Assembly: GCA_028641055.1 (NCBI GenBank)
Contig: CM054062.1
Coordinates: 26,160,808-26,224,807 of the forward strand
DNA: 64,000 nt
Source of the DNA: Alopecurus myosuroides
Taxonomy: Eukaryota; Streptophyta; Magnoliopsida; Poales; Poaceae
Direction of reading: 5' to 3'
Of the stretch, positions 23,301 through 35,500 are shown piece by piece. The notes below the pieces were generated by a model. The model was not told where the DNA came from. It saw nothing but the letters and a program-made list of their open reading frames with translations, and ran no database searches. Position numbers and translations under genes: made by a program. Each line of letters begins with the position of its first letter. Position 1 is the first letter of the stretch.

Positions 23301-24700
23301 GGCCAGTGCCCAGCTGGCGCTGCGTGGCGCGCGTGTGGGTGCTTGTGTGGCCACCACTGCCACTGGCAGGTGGGCCTGCGCAGCCAGCGTGGCAAAGAGC
23401 AAAAACTTGGGTTTTATTCCGCGCTGCGGGGATCGAACCCGCGACGCTGCGCTGCGCGCCGTGCGATCTAACCAGTACGGTGCGGATTCGTTTGGTGACA
23501 GAGAGGAGGTGCGCGCGGTTTTGACGTTCAGCTGCTGCTGTTAACTGAAACTGTCGAAAGGTTCAGGCTTTCTGAACCTGACGGTGATGCGGTGGTCGCC
23601 GGTGGCGCCGTTGTGCTGCTGCTGCTTGCGGGCCAGCACAGGGAGGTGCAAGGGGTGCGTGCTGGTGTCGAGGATGCAGAGAGGAAGATCGAGGGGGACG
23701 TGCTCACCGGGAGGGGGTAGAAGGAGGTGGAGGTGATCGTGCTCGGGAGGCGACAGTCGACGACGGCGACAGGGACAGGGACGACGGTGACGATCGTGTG
23801 CTTCCCAGCCCCCGGCGATGAAGCGAGGAGGGAGAGGGAGGTTTGGCGGCCCCGTTCCCGCGCAGCAACACCCTCGACGACGACCACAACAACCCCGGTG
23901 ATCACTGCTAACTCACGGCCATGGCGGCTCCCCTCGGGTTCAGAAAGTTCAGAAGGGAAAACAGAGGGGTGGAGGAGAGGAAAACGGCGGCGGTGCGAGG
24001 AGAAAGGAGGAGGAGGTCTAGGGCTAGGTGGAGGAGCTCGGGGGCTAGGTTATAAGGAGGAGGAGGTGCTCTGATGGCCGTTCCCTCCTCGGTCTGTCGA
24101 CGTGGGCAGCGTCGATGAGCTGCCGTACAGAGGTGGACGAAAGGGTAAGCAGGCCGTGGGGGATGGGCCTGGGGATGGCTGTTGGGCTGGCCTGCCCCCT
24201 TCTCTCTCTGTTTTTTTTTTTGTTTTTCTGTTTTTCTGATTCTGTTTTTTTTTTGCAGAAAAGAAAAAGGAAAGAAAGGAGAGAAATTTGAGGGGTTTTG
24301 GGGTTTTAAATTTTGGTGATAATTTTTATAGTTTGTTATTTACAAAAACCCCACTGTGCCATTGTTTGTTTCTCAAAATTTTAAACTTGGTTGCTGTTTG
24401 AAAATTCAAATGAATTTGAGCAATTTTTGGTATTAATTGATTAAATGAAAGGAGCAATTTAAAAGTTTTTAATTTCAAGTTTAATGGTAACAAATGATTG
24501 GTTTGTTTTGTAATTTTTATTTGAAACATTGTAACAGATCAAGTATGAACAAGGATTTTGAAATTTGGTTTGAAATTCAGATTGAAAAAACAAGAGAAAA
24601 CAAATGAAAACAAATGCAATGCTTATGATGACATGATGCAAAACATAAATTAACAAAAGGCAAACATACTAAAGGTGTTTTTCATACTTGGGATGTTATA
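20359..24700 (-). mobile_element. Type A 5' LTR of the gag-pro element
   Basis: 4342 bp, collinear end to end with the solo LTR and the LTR at 59114-63535. On the minus strand the terminus reads TATAACATCCC instead of TGTAACATCCC, so the invariant TG has been lost. The 3' end GGTGCGACA is intact and followed by a primer binding site. It contains the GC-rich segment 23230-24180 with TTATAACC near 24050 as a TATA candidate, and the tRNA-like block 23429-23479. ORFs inside (for example 23528-23905) are not considered genes. Confidence 0.88.
23429..23479 (-). other. tRNA-like segment in type A LTR
   Basis: The B-box match GGTTCGATCCC (23439-23429) is preceded by CGTACTGGTTAGATCG, like the end of a D arm. 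Same position as in the solo LTR. Confidence 0.45.
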
Positions 24701-26021
24701 CTCTAGTGCAAGTGGGAGACTGTTGGAGATATGCCCGAGAGGCAATCATAGAGATGATGATATATCTATGTATCCATGACTTGTAATAATGCGCCTTGAA
24801 TAATACCTTTGTATTGATTGGCAAGTATGTGACTTGTTTGTGAAACTCTTTACTTACATGGTTATTCTAAATATGTCCCTAGTCGGAGTTCATGTGAGGA
24901 CACACCTGAACATTAGACTAGCACATGTATTGGTTGATGGCTATGTTTCTCAAGCCATAGACATGGTGATGTCAGACTAATAATGTGAACTCATGTTACG
25001 AACATGGTGTTGGACTGACCCAATTTGAGACATTACAACAATGCTAATAGTTTTCTCTCTACACGTTGTGCTTGCTTTGTCCTTAGACCTGAGATTGTCG
25101 CATGTTCTTGAGATGTGAATCGACCTACTTTGGGGCTATCAAACGCTACACCGTGACATGGTAGTTATAAAGGTAGCTTTCGGGTTTGTCATGAAGCATG
25201 CTCCAAGGCATGGTCAGTCAAGATGGGATTTGCCCCTCTCTTCACTAGAGAGAGATATTTATCTCGGCCCCTCGAGTGATCGGATCTAGAAATGCATGAC
25301 CATGCTGAATAAGGTTAATAGTTAACCTGGAAAGGGATTCCAATTCACAAGATCGAGAAAGAGTGATCAGCTAAGAGCATTATCAAATATCGTGAGGCAA
25401 AAGGAATAGTATAAACATGTGATGGTTTGTCCGATGTGATCTTTATGCACGTTTGGGAGTTGGCACGTTTTGCTAGAAGCCGCTACCAACTATTGGCCGA
25501 GTAGGTGTACTCGTGTCATGTCTAAACATGCGTGAACCTATAGGGTCGCACACTTAAGGCAAAAGAAGTAGAATTCGGATGGGATCCGAAATGGGCTGGA
25601 AATGGACTCTAGAGTGAGCTGTTTTAGTGGCAGCCCATTATGGGGACGTCTATATAAAGGAGATGAGGTTGTGTGTTTTAGGGCTACTAATTCCGCACCA
25701 CCTTACACCGCAGCCACCGTCTCTCCACGCCCCTGCCGCCCGCGCGGACATAGCAGTCCGGCGAGCGGTGCTTCCACGCCGCACGTGTGGATACCGATAG
25801 AGGTGATGCATCTGTAGAACTCGGACGAGCCGCCAAGAGGAGCTGTTCGTGGGAGCGACGGGATCCGGAGGATTCATACGACTACCATGCCCCGACCCGC
25901 TTCACCGAGATCGGCACAGCGCGTCTAGTGGTAATCTCGTGATCTATATCTTGCAGCAGATCTTGGTTGACGCGGTAGAAATTTTGATTTGCGCTAGTGT
26001 AGCCTGCCCCATTTTCCTACA
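24701..26021 (+). mobile_element. Copia-type LTR (24721-26021) with preceding polypurine tract
   Basis: GTGCAAGTGGGAGAC (24706-24720) is a copia-style polypurine tract. It is followed by TGTTGGAGATATGCCC, a start typical of Ty1-copia LTRs in grasses, and the LTR appears to end TTTTCCTACA at 26021. This is therefore a 3' LTR with only about 20 bp of internal domain left. The left side abuts the mutated end of the gypsy LTR and the right side abuts a coiled-coil ORF remnant. A TATATAAAGG box occurs at 25651-25660. The 71-aa opening at 25602 is LTR sequence. Confidence 0.75.
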
Positions 26022-26029
26022 GCTTCTCC

Positions 26030-26926
26030 TTCGCAGCCTTCAGGTCGTGGTCTAGCGTCTCAAGGCGATCGCGCTCTTGGATAACCTTATCCACCAGTCG
26101 GGTGACCTCCGCCTGATCTCCTTCTCGAGGGTCATGGCATTGCCCTCTCTGGTGATGAGAGTCTCCTCTCGAGACTTAAGCCCCTCCGCGCGAGAATCGA
26201 ACTCCTTCTCGCGGAGGACGAGGGCCTCTTCCTGCTCTTTGCGGGCGAGGGCCCATTCCTCGGCCTCCCGTTGGTGCTCCTCTCTCTCTCCAGGCAAAGC
26301 CTCTCCTCGTGGACCTCTGTGGCAGCGAGCTTGCTCTTGGCCCCCTCGAGGGATGCGGCCGCTTGACGAGCAGAGTTCTCGCACTCCTGTTTGGTCCGCT
26401 TGAGCATCAGTGGCAGATTGCGGCCACGTCATTCTCCTTGTTGCGACATGACTCCACCATCTCGCGGAGCTGGGTGCCCAGGGCCTCGAGGCGCTCATAC
26501 TCCTTGGTGACCGACGCGCTGAATGCTTCCGTGCTAGACTGGACCATGCCTATGACTTTCTTCCCAATCTTAGACATGGAACCGTCGAGGCGAAGGTCAG
26601 GCGGACCCGTGGGGACCAGCTATCTTTCTGCATCACTTCTTCAAAGAAAGCTTCACGGATAAAGAGGCGGGGACGTCCTCGGGCTCCTTTTTCACAGCCG
26701 CGATGATGCTTTGCGCCACCTGCGAGGAAGAAGGGCCCGCGGCAGGTTCGCCAGCGTCACTCGCAGACTGGACAGAAGGAGGGGGAGCGACGCGCGCTTT
26801 TGCTCCAGGCGTCAAGATCTCCGCATCCTCATCCTCGAGCTCGATGGGGTGCGTGCCGGTGTCGCCCTCGAGAGGCGTCGCGGCGGGTGGCGGTGGTGGT
26901 GGCGGTGTCGCAGGATTCGTGTCCAT
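26030..26926 (-). pseudogene. Coiled-coil protein remnant, probably retroelement-derived
   Basis: Minus strand. The methionine at 26926 begins an acidic, Pro-rich N-terminus (MDTNPATPPPPPPP, then IELEDEDAEI). Further on, in a different frame (26498-26052), is a long Glu/Arg/Lys-rich coiled coil (REKEFDSRAEGLKSREE), continuing as RLVDKVIQERDRLETLDHDLKAAKEKL-like sequence down to the copia LTR boundary. At least one frame change separates the two parts. The composition recalls the coiled-coil genes carried by some plant gypsy elements, such as the antisense gene at 42882-45739, but I cannot name the family. No intact product is likely. Confidence 0.4.
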
Positions 26927-27355
26927 TACGGCCGATGGAGGAGGGGAGGCAACAACAAGAAAAATGACTAAGGGAAATTACAGAAACAAGGACATGGGGC
27001 CATCAAGGCCAAAACTTGCAAGGACATCAATTTCATCATGGATCATAAAGATTTCAGGGCTTAGATTGAAGCCTAGGTCCAACACAGAAACATCCCAGCG
27101 TAGCAGGGGATATTTCTATCTCGAGGTGCATAGCACCTACACATACATCCATTTCTTACATGGAGACAGTCAAGAATAGCATCAACCGGTTATAGAGGTT
27201 GACACTAGGGCTAGAGGACCCCTATGACAGCAGCACTATCACAACATGCAGTTATCTAGGTGTCATGCCCTAGGTCACAGTAAAACCATATAAATAGGGC
27301 CTATCAGTCGACCAAAACATCATCACATCAGAACTAGGTCACACACACACACACG

Positions 27356-27386
<31 letters not shown>

Positions 27387-30268
27387 ACACACACCATCAA
27401 ATTCCTTTGTAGAACTAGGCACTAGGTCAAGCAGCTAGAAGGAGAAGGCTAGCCACAAGAATCAGGCTGATCAGAATCCAGAAGACCAAGCTACACTGCA
27501 TACAACAGGGTAATTCTGGTAGTTTAGTGAGGGGAGAGCATGCATATGCGAGGTTACTGTCATCATTGGTTGACAGCCATCCTTGGCATTGTCATAGAGA
27601 GAATAGAGGATTTTAGGTGAATGGTTTGGCATCATAAATATTAATGGTCCATGCTATCCAACCAAGCCCAAGGGAATCATCATATGCCATTGGATTTTAG
27701 GGCCAGTAACATATGTTCTTATCTTATAGGATACTAAGCTAGCTACCAGGAGAGTCTATGGTCATAGCTAGTCTTAGAGAGTAAACATGAGCACAGAAAA
27801 ACATAGAAGGAGGGAAACATGCATGTGTATGCTCCACAAGAGGTTTCATCATGCATGTCTCCTAAATTAATTGTTCCTATACTCACTAGTAATTCACACA
27901 AGGTTTGTGACACAAGAGAGTGAGAGTTATATTGCCAAAAGCTTCACAAGGAAGCATCATACATAGATACGGTGTCCAAGGAGCAGAGAAAGGGCAAGCA
28001 CTAGAAACAAGTTATGATTACTAATCAAAGCACCTTCACTAAAAAGCAAAGGAAATCATCCAAGATTTTCTAAACTAACACACTAGGACACTTGCAGGCA
28101 TTCCATAGTAATGTCGAACAACCAAACCTACACAACATGATGTAGATCACAAGATCTACACCATTCACCTGCATTGTTGACTAAATAGGTGCACAAAACA
28201 CCTTAATAGCAACAGGGTTCAAAGGAAAATGTCATCATTTTTTTATCAGTTCATTGAAGCAACCTATAGAGAGTAATAATAGAATTACACCAGTTACGGT
28301 GCAAGAAAAGAGTTAAATAATTGACATAAAAATTCAGTAAAGGATTAATGGAGCTACAGAGACTCTTTGCATAGGAATATATCCTTGATTGTTCACAGAG
28401 GCTAGGAGACACCAAGCACAACTCAAGAACTACAAGGAATAGAGCCATCATGCAATTCTTCAGAAAGTTTAGAAGTCGGGACTTAGAAAATTTCTCCACA
28501 TCAGCAATCGAAGGGAATTGTTCTTCTACACCTAAACCTAGATTTCTAGAGGACATTTCTCTAAGCTAGAGTAGATCGAGTCCTACGCTAGTGAGAACCA
28601 GGGGAAACCCTAGGTCAGAGAGAGGGTGCTAGAGAGCAGAGCTGGAGAGAGGGCAGAGAGGAGGACGTACACCTGAGCTCATTAAATACGAAGACAACAC
28701 AGTGGCGAGACAATGCAATGAAGCACCATGGCTATCCATAGCCATGGCGGAACCCATCACGGCAGCGAGGGATACCAGTCATAGCCGGTACCACCGCAGA
28801 AATTGTCACAAACACCTCTTCTGTTTCTACGGTGTCTTGTACACGATCTCGAGAACTAGATCTTGAAATTGTTATTCGCTTATATCTTCATAAATATATC
28901 TTGACGGCTGCGTAGTATGCATGGCAAAAATTTTAAATTCCGGTTGCGCAACCCAGCAACTTAAACTTTCGTGAGATCTCGTCTCATTTTCCACACATGT
29001 ATGGATCCACGTGTGTATACGTTTTTCTTTGAGTTTTTTTTAAAAAAAAAATTGAGTTTTGTGTGTATACGTTTTAATGTATCTATTTATGTCTATGCTA
29101 GTTACATGTTTTGATTTTTGATTTTACTAACTGTAATTCGAGCGTCGCAATCACTCAGAAACGTGCAACTCCTCTCGCTACAACTACTGGAGCATTAAGC
29201 TACTACCGCGTGTGAGCGTACCGTTGGGCGTGATACCTAGTAGGAAGTATAGAGGGCGAGTGACGAGAGACCTATATTTATGCGCGGACCCAAGACACCT
29301 CCAGCCCGGGCGACCGTCCAAACTCGACGACGATGGCACAACTTAGTTACATGACCTTATACAACAATTTTGTCTGAAAGAACGAAAATTTGAAAAGGTT
29401 TGCTTGGAATTTTCTAGGTCCACCACTGCATATATTCAATCATTTCTTGCTCCTTTATCCAACAAGAAATTATCCTTTCTCTTTTATGTGTCAATTGGTG
29501 CTGAAAATTGGTGGTGCATCTTACAATTTCAGTCCCTATTTAGGACGCACAAATTCTAAGAGAATTGTGAAGGTTTCCTTTCCTACAGAATAATTTCCCG
29601 AAGAACAGACAGACGAGTACAGATTCCTTAGAAAAGGGAAACATTCCTAGGTTTTTCACAAGAAACAAAACTTTGGCCAAGACCAAAGAAAAAGCCACGT
29701 GAAAACTTTCCTACCTTTTGGAATCCTATAGGTTTGCACTTTGCACTCCAGCTTATTTCTACGCTTCTTCCCATTCCTTTGTTTTGTAACCCTTTGTTCA
29801 GAATAGGGCCTCAATGTACCACGTTCGAGTAAGATAGCCATTCATACATGTCTCGCACCTGAAAATGGTTGTTAATGTTGATTCAAAGTCTTGTAAAGTG
29901 AAAACAGAGTAACTCTTTCGAGAAAAGTCTTAAAAATTACAAGTTGCACTTTTCACTATATTACTGAACCAACCGAGATTTAAGAAAACCACAGTCTCTT
30001 TAGACATGGACACTTTAAAATAGTAAGTCCATGTGAAAATACCAAAAGGGAAAAAAACCTCATGCTAATGTTTTTTGAAGAAAAAACCCTCATAATATTA
30101 GTTTTTGATTTGTTTTATTATACACTTATCTATTTTCAAAACAAGGTGCATAGGGTTGGAAGGAGTCTTATCTTTCAATACCAGTGAAGAAAACTATATA
30201 GTCTAAGGTGATTTGTGCAAAGAGAACAATACTCATCAATGGAGAAACATAGGAAAACCTTTTTGCTA
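26927..30268. other. Gene-poor intergenic DNA
   Basis: No supported gene. The best openings are a minus-strand 101-aa frame at 28251-28556 and a + strand 67-aa frame at 29390-29593. Neither has recognisable motifs or splice partners. An AC/GC microsatellite lies at 27340-27394. Confidence 0.6.
27340..27394. repeat. Compound microsatellite (AC)n(GC)n(AC)n
   Basis: Pure alternating purine-pyrimidine tract with a GC core flanked by AC runs, about 55 bp. It has the composition that can adopt Z-DNA. Confidence 0.95.
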
Positions 30269-30395
30269 CTCCCTCCGTTCCTAAATATAAGATGTTCTAG
30301 CTATTGTTCATGTTGACTAGGCACACACTAATATCTAGACAACTTTTAGTGAACATATGCACTAAAAGTTGTCTAGATACATATAAATATAGAGA
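30269..30395. mobile_element. Stowaway-like MITE, degraded
   Basis: TA followed by CTCCCTCCGTTCCTAAATAT is a Stowaway terminal sequence. An internal hairpin pairs CTAGACAACTTTTAGTG with its complement about 28 bp on. The matching GGAGGGAG end is missing, so the right border is approximate. Confidence 0.65.
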
Positions 30396-31544
30396 GAATT
30401 CCGTATTTGACCCTTTTTTAAAATCGTGTTCCCTATTTGGCCCTTAAAAAAAATTCTTACCTATTTGACACCTTAACTTTATTTTCTTCCTAACATGGCT
30501 CTATAGTGCATTCTAAACACAAATGGGGATGTAAAAAGACTTTTTTGCCCCTGATGATTTTTTATACCAAAATTCATAATAGAAGTTGAAAATAAGCATA
30601 GTACCAAAATAAGCATAGGAACCAAGCATAGCCATATCTACTGGGCCTCACCCCGATTGCGCTCCTCATCTTTGTGCTTAATAAATTTTTTTTGTCGCGT
30701 ACTAGTTCATGTTGCCCAACAATTAGTCTGGCTAATCTAAAAAAAACAATTAGTCTAGCAACCATAAAAAAAACCAGTCTAGCAACACTACAGAAAAGTC
30801 TAGCAACCCTAGAAAAAATACAATTAGTATAGCAACGGTAAAAAAGTCTGGCTGCACTTAAACTACAGATAAAAAACAAGGTCGTTATTGCCCCAATGGA
30901 GCCCGTCGGCGATGATTCTGCCGAGGCAATAAGAAATATGGTTTTGAGCCAGCCAGGAATGATTATGAGGAAGCACCTATTCCTTAAAGAAAGTACTCGT
31001 CACTATGACTAATGCTAGTCGTTGCATTTGTCTTATACTGCTTGACGGGGCTTCTTTGGCATAGTCGACTTTTGGTTGAGAACTCAAGCATTCATCGATC
31101 ATGTCGTTTGCAAAGCTCTGTCGAAAATAAGCATAGTACCAAAATTTATAATACAGGTTGAAAATAAACATAGTACCAAAATAAATATACAAGTTTTAGG
31201 ATGGTTGGCAAATTTAGGAACCGTTCAACAAAACTAATCCAATGGTGAAAAAATAAGAGGTACCAGAAAGTACTAAATAAAAGTACTGAATTATTTTATT
31301 TATTAAAATAAATTAATAATCACATGTGGCACTGATATTTTTTGAAAACCCTCTGCATGTGTTTCTCTGGTCGCCCTGAGCTTTCTTCATTTTCCCCAAA
31401 GTCCTTCAAATGTTCAAAGCCGCCGTCCGCCGGGCACCCTAGAGAAATATTTACCTGAGAATCGCTGAGGTGATGAACCAGTGCGAATCGGTCGCGCATG
31501 TGTGCAACTGAGAAGGTGAGCAGTGTGCGCGCGATGCGTGCACC
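30396..31544. repeat. Low-complexity region with short diverged repeats
   Basis: Contains about five diverged copies of GTCTAGCAAC between 30720 and 30860, and recurring copies of AAATAAGCATAGTACCAAAAT at about 30590, 31125 and 31160. Minus-strand openings of 101 and 71 aa arise from these repeats and are not called as genes. Confidence 0.5.
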
Positions 31545-31860
31545 GCCTATGCGGCCAGGGCTCTTTGTCGCGCACAGAGGTTGCCTTTTTTTTGCGACGG
31601 CTGCGACCAGTGTACCGCCGAGGAGGCTATGCTCTTCGCCGCACCGACGTTGCCCTTTCTTTGCGGCGGCTACGGCCCGTAAACCGCCGAGGCGGCCAGG
31701 CACTTTGCCGCACCGACGTTGCCCTCCTTTACGGCGGCTACGACCCATGGCTAGGCTGCGGCACTGACGCTGTCTTCCTTTGTGGCAGCTGCGACCAGTG
31801 CACCGCCGAGAGAGCCAGGCTCTTCTGCCGCGCCATCACAGCCTTTCTTTGCGCGGGCAC
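31545..31860. repeat. GC-rich minisatellite, 66-69 bp period
   Basis: About four and a half diverged units sharing GCACCGACGTTGCCCT, a TTTGCGGCGGCTACG block and CCGCCGAG. Because the period is near a multiple of three, overlapping frames stay open on both strands (minus 31320-31748; plus 31498-31987). The repetitive Ala/Arg/Gly translations argue against genes. Confidence 0.75.
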
Positions 31861-32249
31861 ACAGAGTCGTGCCACGCCCAGGTCTGGTTATTCGAGTTCT
31901 GCGATGGCGCCAGGTTCTGAACGTCGTGCGACGTGGCCAACCCACTCCTCGCCGGCACGAGTTACTTCCCATCGCGTCCTTGTTTAGCGTGCTCGCCAAC
32001 GCGTGCAAGCTCTTTATAGCGTTGGAAGAAGTCGTTGAAGTTGAAGTTCGTGTGCAGGCAATGGCTAATAAAGCTTATTCTCCAATTTCAACTAAACACC
32101 AGTACGTGCGGTGGTTTTTCACTCGGCCATGTCGTGAATGTTTGGTTAAGCAGACATAAGATCTCTGGCTGTACCAATTAAGAAGAAGAGAGGGAAAGCT
32201 GATCGAAAACCGACGCAACACGACGCGCCCCATCCTGCAACAAGCAGAG

Positions 32250-32546
32250 GGAAAGCTTGTTATAAGAGCTGCCACGATATGTTAAAAAATGTTCATCATT
32301 GTACCTAGGTTTTTCTCCACCAAAAATGTTCATCATTGTACAAAGCTTTTGCCTTGTTTCAAAAAAAAAAATATTTGGATAGTACTCCGTACATACGACA
32401 ATGACGCGGCAATTAGATCTGACTCGACCGTCATCACCCACGCCGTTACACGTGCGCGCTTCCCATCCGAATCCAGTTTACTTCCCTCACGTCTCCCCTC
32501 TCCTCTGCTCACCCTCCTGCATCCTCTGAGAGAAAAGAGAGAGAGG
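32250..32546 (+). promoter_or_regulatory. Probable promoter and 5' UTR of the glutaredoxin gene
   Basis: Upstream of the ATG at 32547 lie an ACACGTGC element (about 32449-32456, G-box core), a pyrimidine patch rich in CTCC (32485-32520) and GAGA repeats just before the start. No clear TATA box. Function is inferred from position and composition only. Confidence 0.4.
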
Positions 32547-35500
32547 ATGATGGCGGCGGCGTTGATGGCCGGAGCACTTCGGCGGGGGCGAGCAGGCGGC
32601 GCGCGATACGTGTTCGAGAAGACGCTGCGGAGGCTGGTGACTTCTAGATTGTATTGCTTGAAGCATTCATCTTGAATCATCATACCTTTGCAAATCTGAG
32701 TGTATTCTGCTGTTCCACTGGGAATAAGGAGAAACAGGACCACTTGTAGTCGGTGGCTACGTGTGCAAGAGTGTGGAGTCTCGAATATCCGAAGGGGTTA
32801 AGTGCTGTTGCAATTGGTAACAGGGTTTAGCCAAAGGAGAGAGCGAGGTATCACATTGGTTATCAATTTATCAAGAGAGTTCACTGAGAAGATCGGGCTA
32901 CCCCCCCAATTTCCTGTCAGGTTCATTGGGACCTCATAGGCCCTAGAATCCTCTTCTACAGTTATGTGAATTTGATGTTATGTTCATCTATCTTGTCATT
33001 CGAAGTAATGCCATGGCGATATTGTTTGACAAGAGCTATTGCAATTATCCTAGTTGCTACCTTTTTTCCATGAATGTCATGCTTGTAGTTGAGAATTCTG
33101 TGGCATTTTGAGCGCCATTGAGTTATTAGAAAATCCTCAAGTGTAAAGTAGCTCATTTTGGCATTTCCCTAGACCATTTGCTAGCACCTTTGAGTTTCAT
33201 AGTATGAATCTTCAGAGCTTTTCCCCAATATTACCCACTGGTTAGAGCTCAAATTGAACCCTAAAATCCCCAATTTCCTGTCAGGGTGTCAGGGTCGTCG
33301 GGGCCTGGTAGTCTCTAAAATCCTCTTCTACAGTCCTGGGAATTTATTGTTGTATTCATCTGTCTAGTCTTTGTAAGTGATAGGATTGTTTGATACAAGA
33401 GATCTGTATTATGCTAGCTAGCTGCCATTTTATCAAAAATGTCATTATTCTGTGATGTCTCAGTGCTGCCATTCAGTCTAATCTGAGAACTCTAATGTTT
33501 AGAGTTGGTCTCGTTTTGGTATTTGCCTTGCCATGACCATTTGTGCTACCTGTGTCGATTATCAGGCCATTATTGTATCTAAATGAATGTTATATGTGAT
33601 ATAGAGTTCCCTACCTAATGCTCTCCGTACAAAAATGCATTTTTATTTGAATAGGATTGTTTAGGCAACATTAAGAGGTTTTCCATGTTTTTTTTTTCGC
33701 TCAATGGTCTGATATCAGATTGAACCCTAGAATCCCCGAGTTGTTGTGAGGTTCATTGGGAGCTGGTAGGCTGTTATATTCATCTTTCTCATCTTTCTAA
33801 GATGAGATTGCTTGCTGTAGTTATCATGATTATCCTGGTTTGTACGCTCCAAGAATATCATGTCTGGAGTTGAGAATTTAGTTACGTTCCGTGCACCATT
33901 GATTTTTTTTTTCCGTAAATCCTTCTGTGTAGAGAGCTCATTTCGCCGTTTATATTATCTTAATGAATAGTCACTATAGTTTTCTCCCTAATTGTCTCCA
34001 ACAAATTTTATCTTAATGAATAGTTGCTATAGTTTTCTCTCTAATGGTCTCCAACAAATGTTTTGTATTTAAATAGGATGTTCAGGCAACCTGTTTAATG
34101 CTGTATGCTGTAAAAGAATGTGTTTAATGAGGTGCACCTGCACCAACAGGAGTGGTTTAGTGAGGCTGGAATCATCTCCTAACTCTGAACTGTATAATGT
34201 TTTAAACTGGTGGCTTGGTTTCATTTAAATGAAAAGGGGCTATGAGCCATTGGAATCCCTAGATGGTTGCAGGTTTAGTTACATCTTGGACCTGTGATGC
34301 TTTTATCACAGTTGAGGTTTTCTTGTCGATTTTCCCTGTTCACCCCTTCAGTTTTTCTGGGCATCTTGTCTTTTTACCCACGTTTTTGTGTTGTATAGAA
34401 GTGGCCAGCTTTATTTTGCTTCCAATTTATTGAAGAACCAACCAATGTTGAACTATCGGCTTTTGGGAAACAATCCAGATAATTTATGTTGTGATGTTGT
34501 CTCATGTTCGTATAATGACCTTATTTTGCATGTTAACTGAAAAGCAGGCTGTGTCACGACCAACTTTCCAACAGTTCATGACCTACTCATCAGCACCCAG
34601 TAACGTGGATGAGGGCACAAGTACAGCACGGGTAGCTGCTGATTCTGATACACATCAAGATTTCCAGCCTACAAGCAAAGGTTTTGACATGTCTTTGCAT
34701 GACATTGTTGCTCAGGTATTTACATGTAAAATTGGCATGTCACTAAAATTGTAAAGCTTTAAGTTGTTGTCATGTTCTTCTGCCATTTATTAACTGCCTC
34801 ATTGAAATTGTCGGATATATACCGAATAGGGGTATAGAAGATGGTAGACAAAAGAGCTGGATTACCAGGGTGGCCTGCAAGGTAATGGACTTAGGTCCAT
34901 TGGGCGGCCCAGTAGTCCGATGCGTAGAAGCCGGATTCTAGAAGAACCCGGATCACGGCCCGCGTGATCTGGCTTGGAGGAGAAGACGGATTCCTTACTT
35001 TCCAAGTTACAAGTTAAACGTAGTCTTCTAGGTTTCTGGTTCTGTAAGCCCTAATCCGGCTATTATATAAAGCCGGACGGGAGATAGATTTCATAAGTTT
35101 AATAAGTTCCTTTAGTCCAAGGTTCTAGGTTCTAGCTTAAGCCTTGCGCAACTCGCCGGGAAGTTCATCCTCGTCGAGTAGCTAGATCTATTCCCTTACA
35201 TTGTAACCTTATTATACGGGCTTTAGTCCCTCATAGTGAGAAGTGCAGGAGTAGGTACGCCGTACTGTCGCGACGTACCGAACCTGGGTAAATCCCGTGT
35301 TCTGTGTTTACTACGCTATCCCGTTACCCCACGTCTCTACCGTAGTCTCATGGCACCCCAGTCTATGAAAACTACTACGATGTCTCGACAGTTGGCGCCC
35401 ACCGTGGGGCAAACGACGTCAGGCGTGAAGTTCCGATCTGGGATTTTAGGCGGAATTGGAAGATCGATCACTGTCGGAAGCTTGGAATTCGACGACGACG

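Noticed and set aside
28251..28556. 101-aa minus-strand frame beginning MSSRNLGLGVEEQF
   Set aside because: Could be a first exon with a 5' UTR, but no continuing exon or recognisable domain was found.
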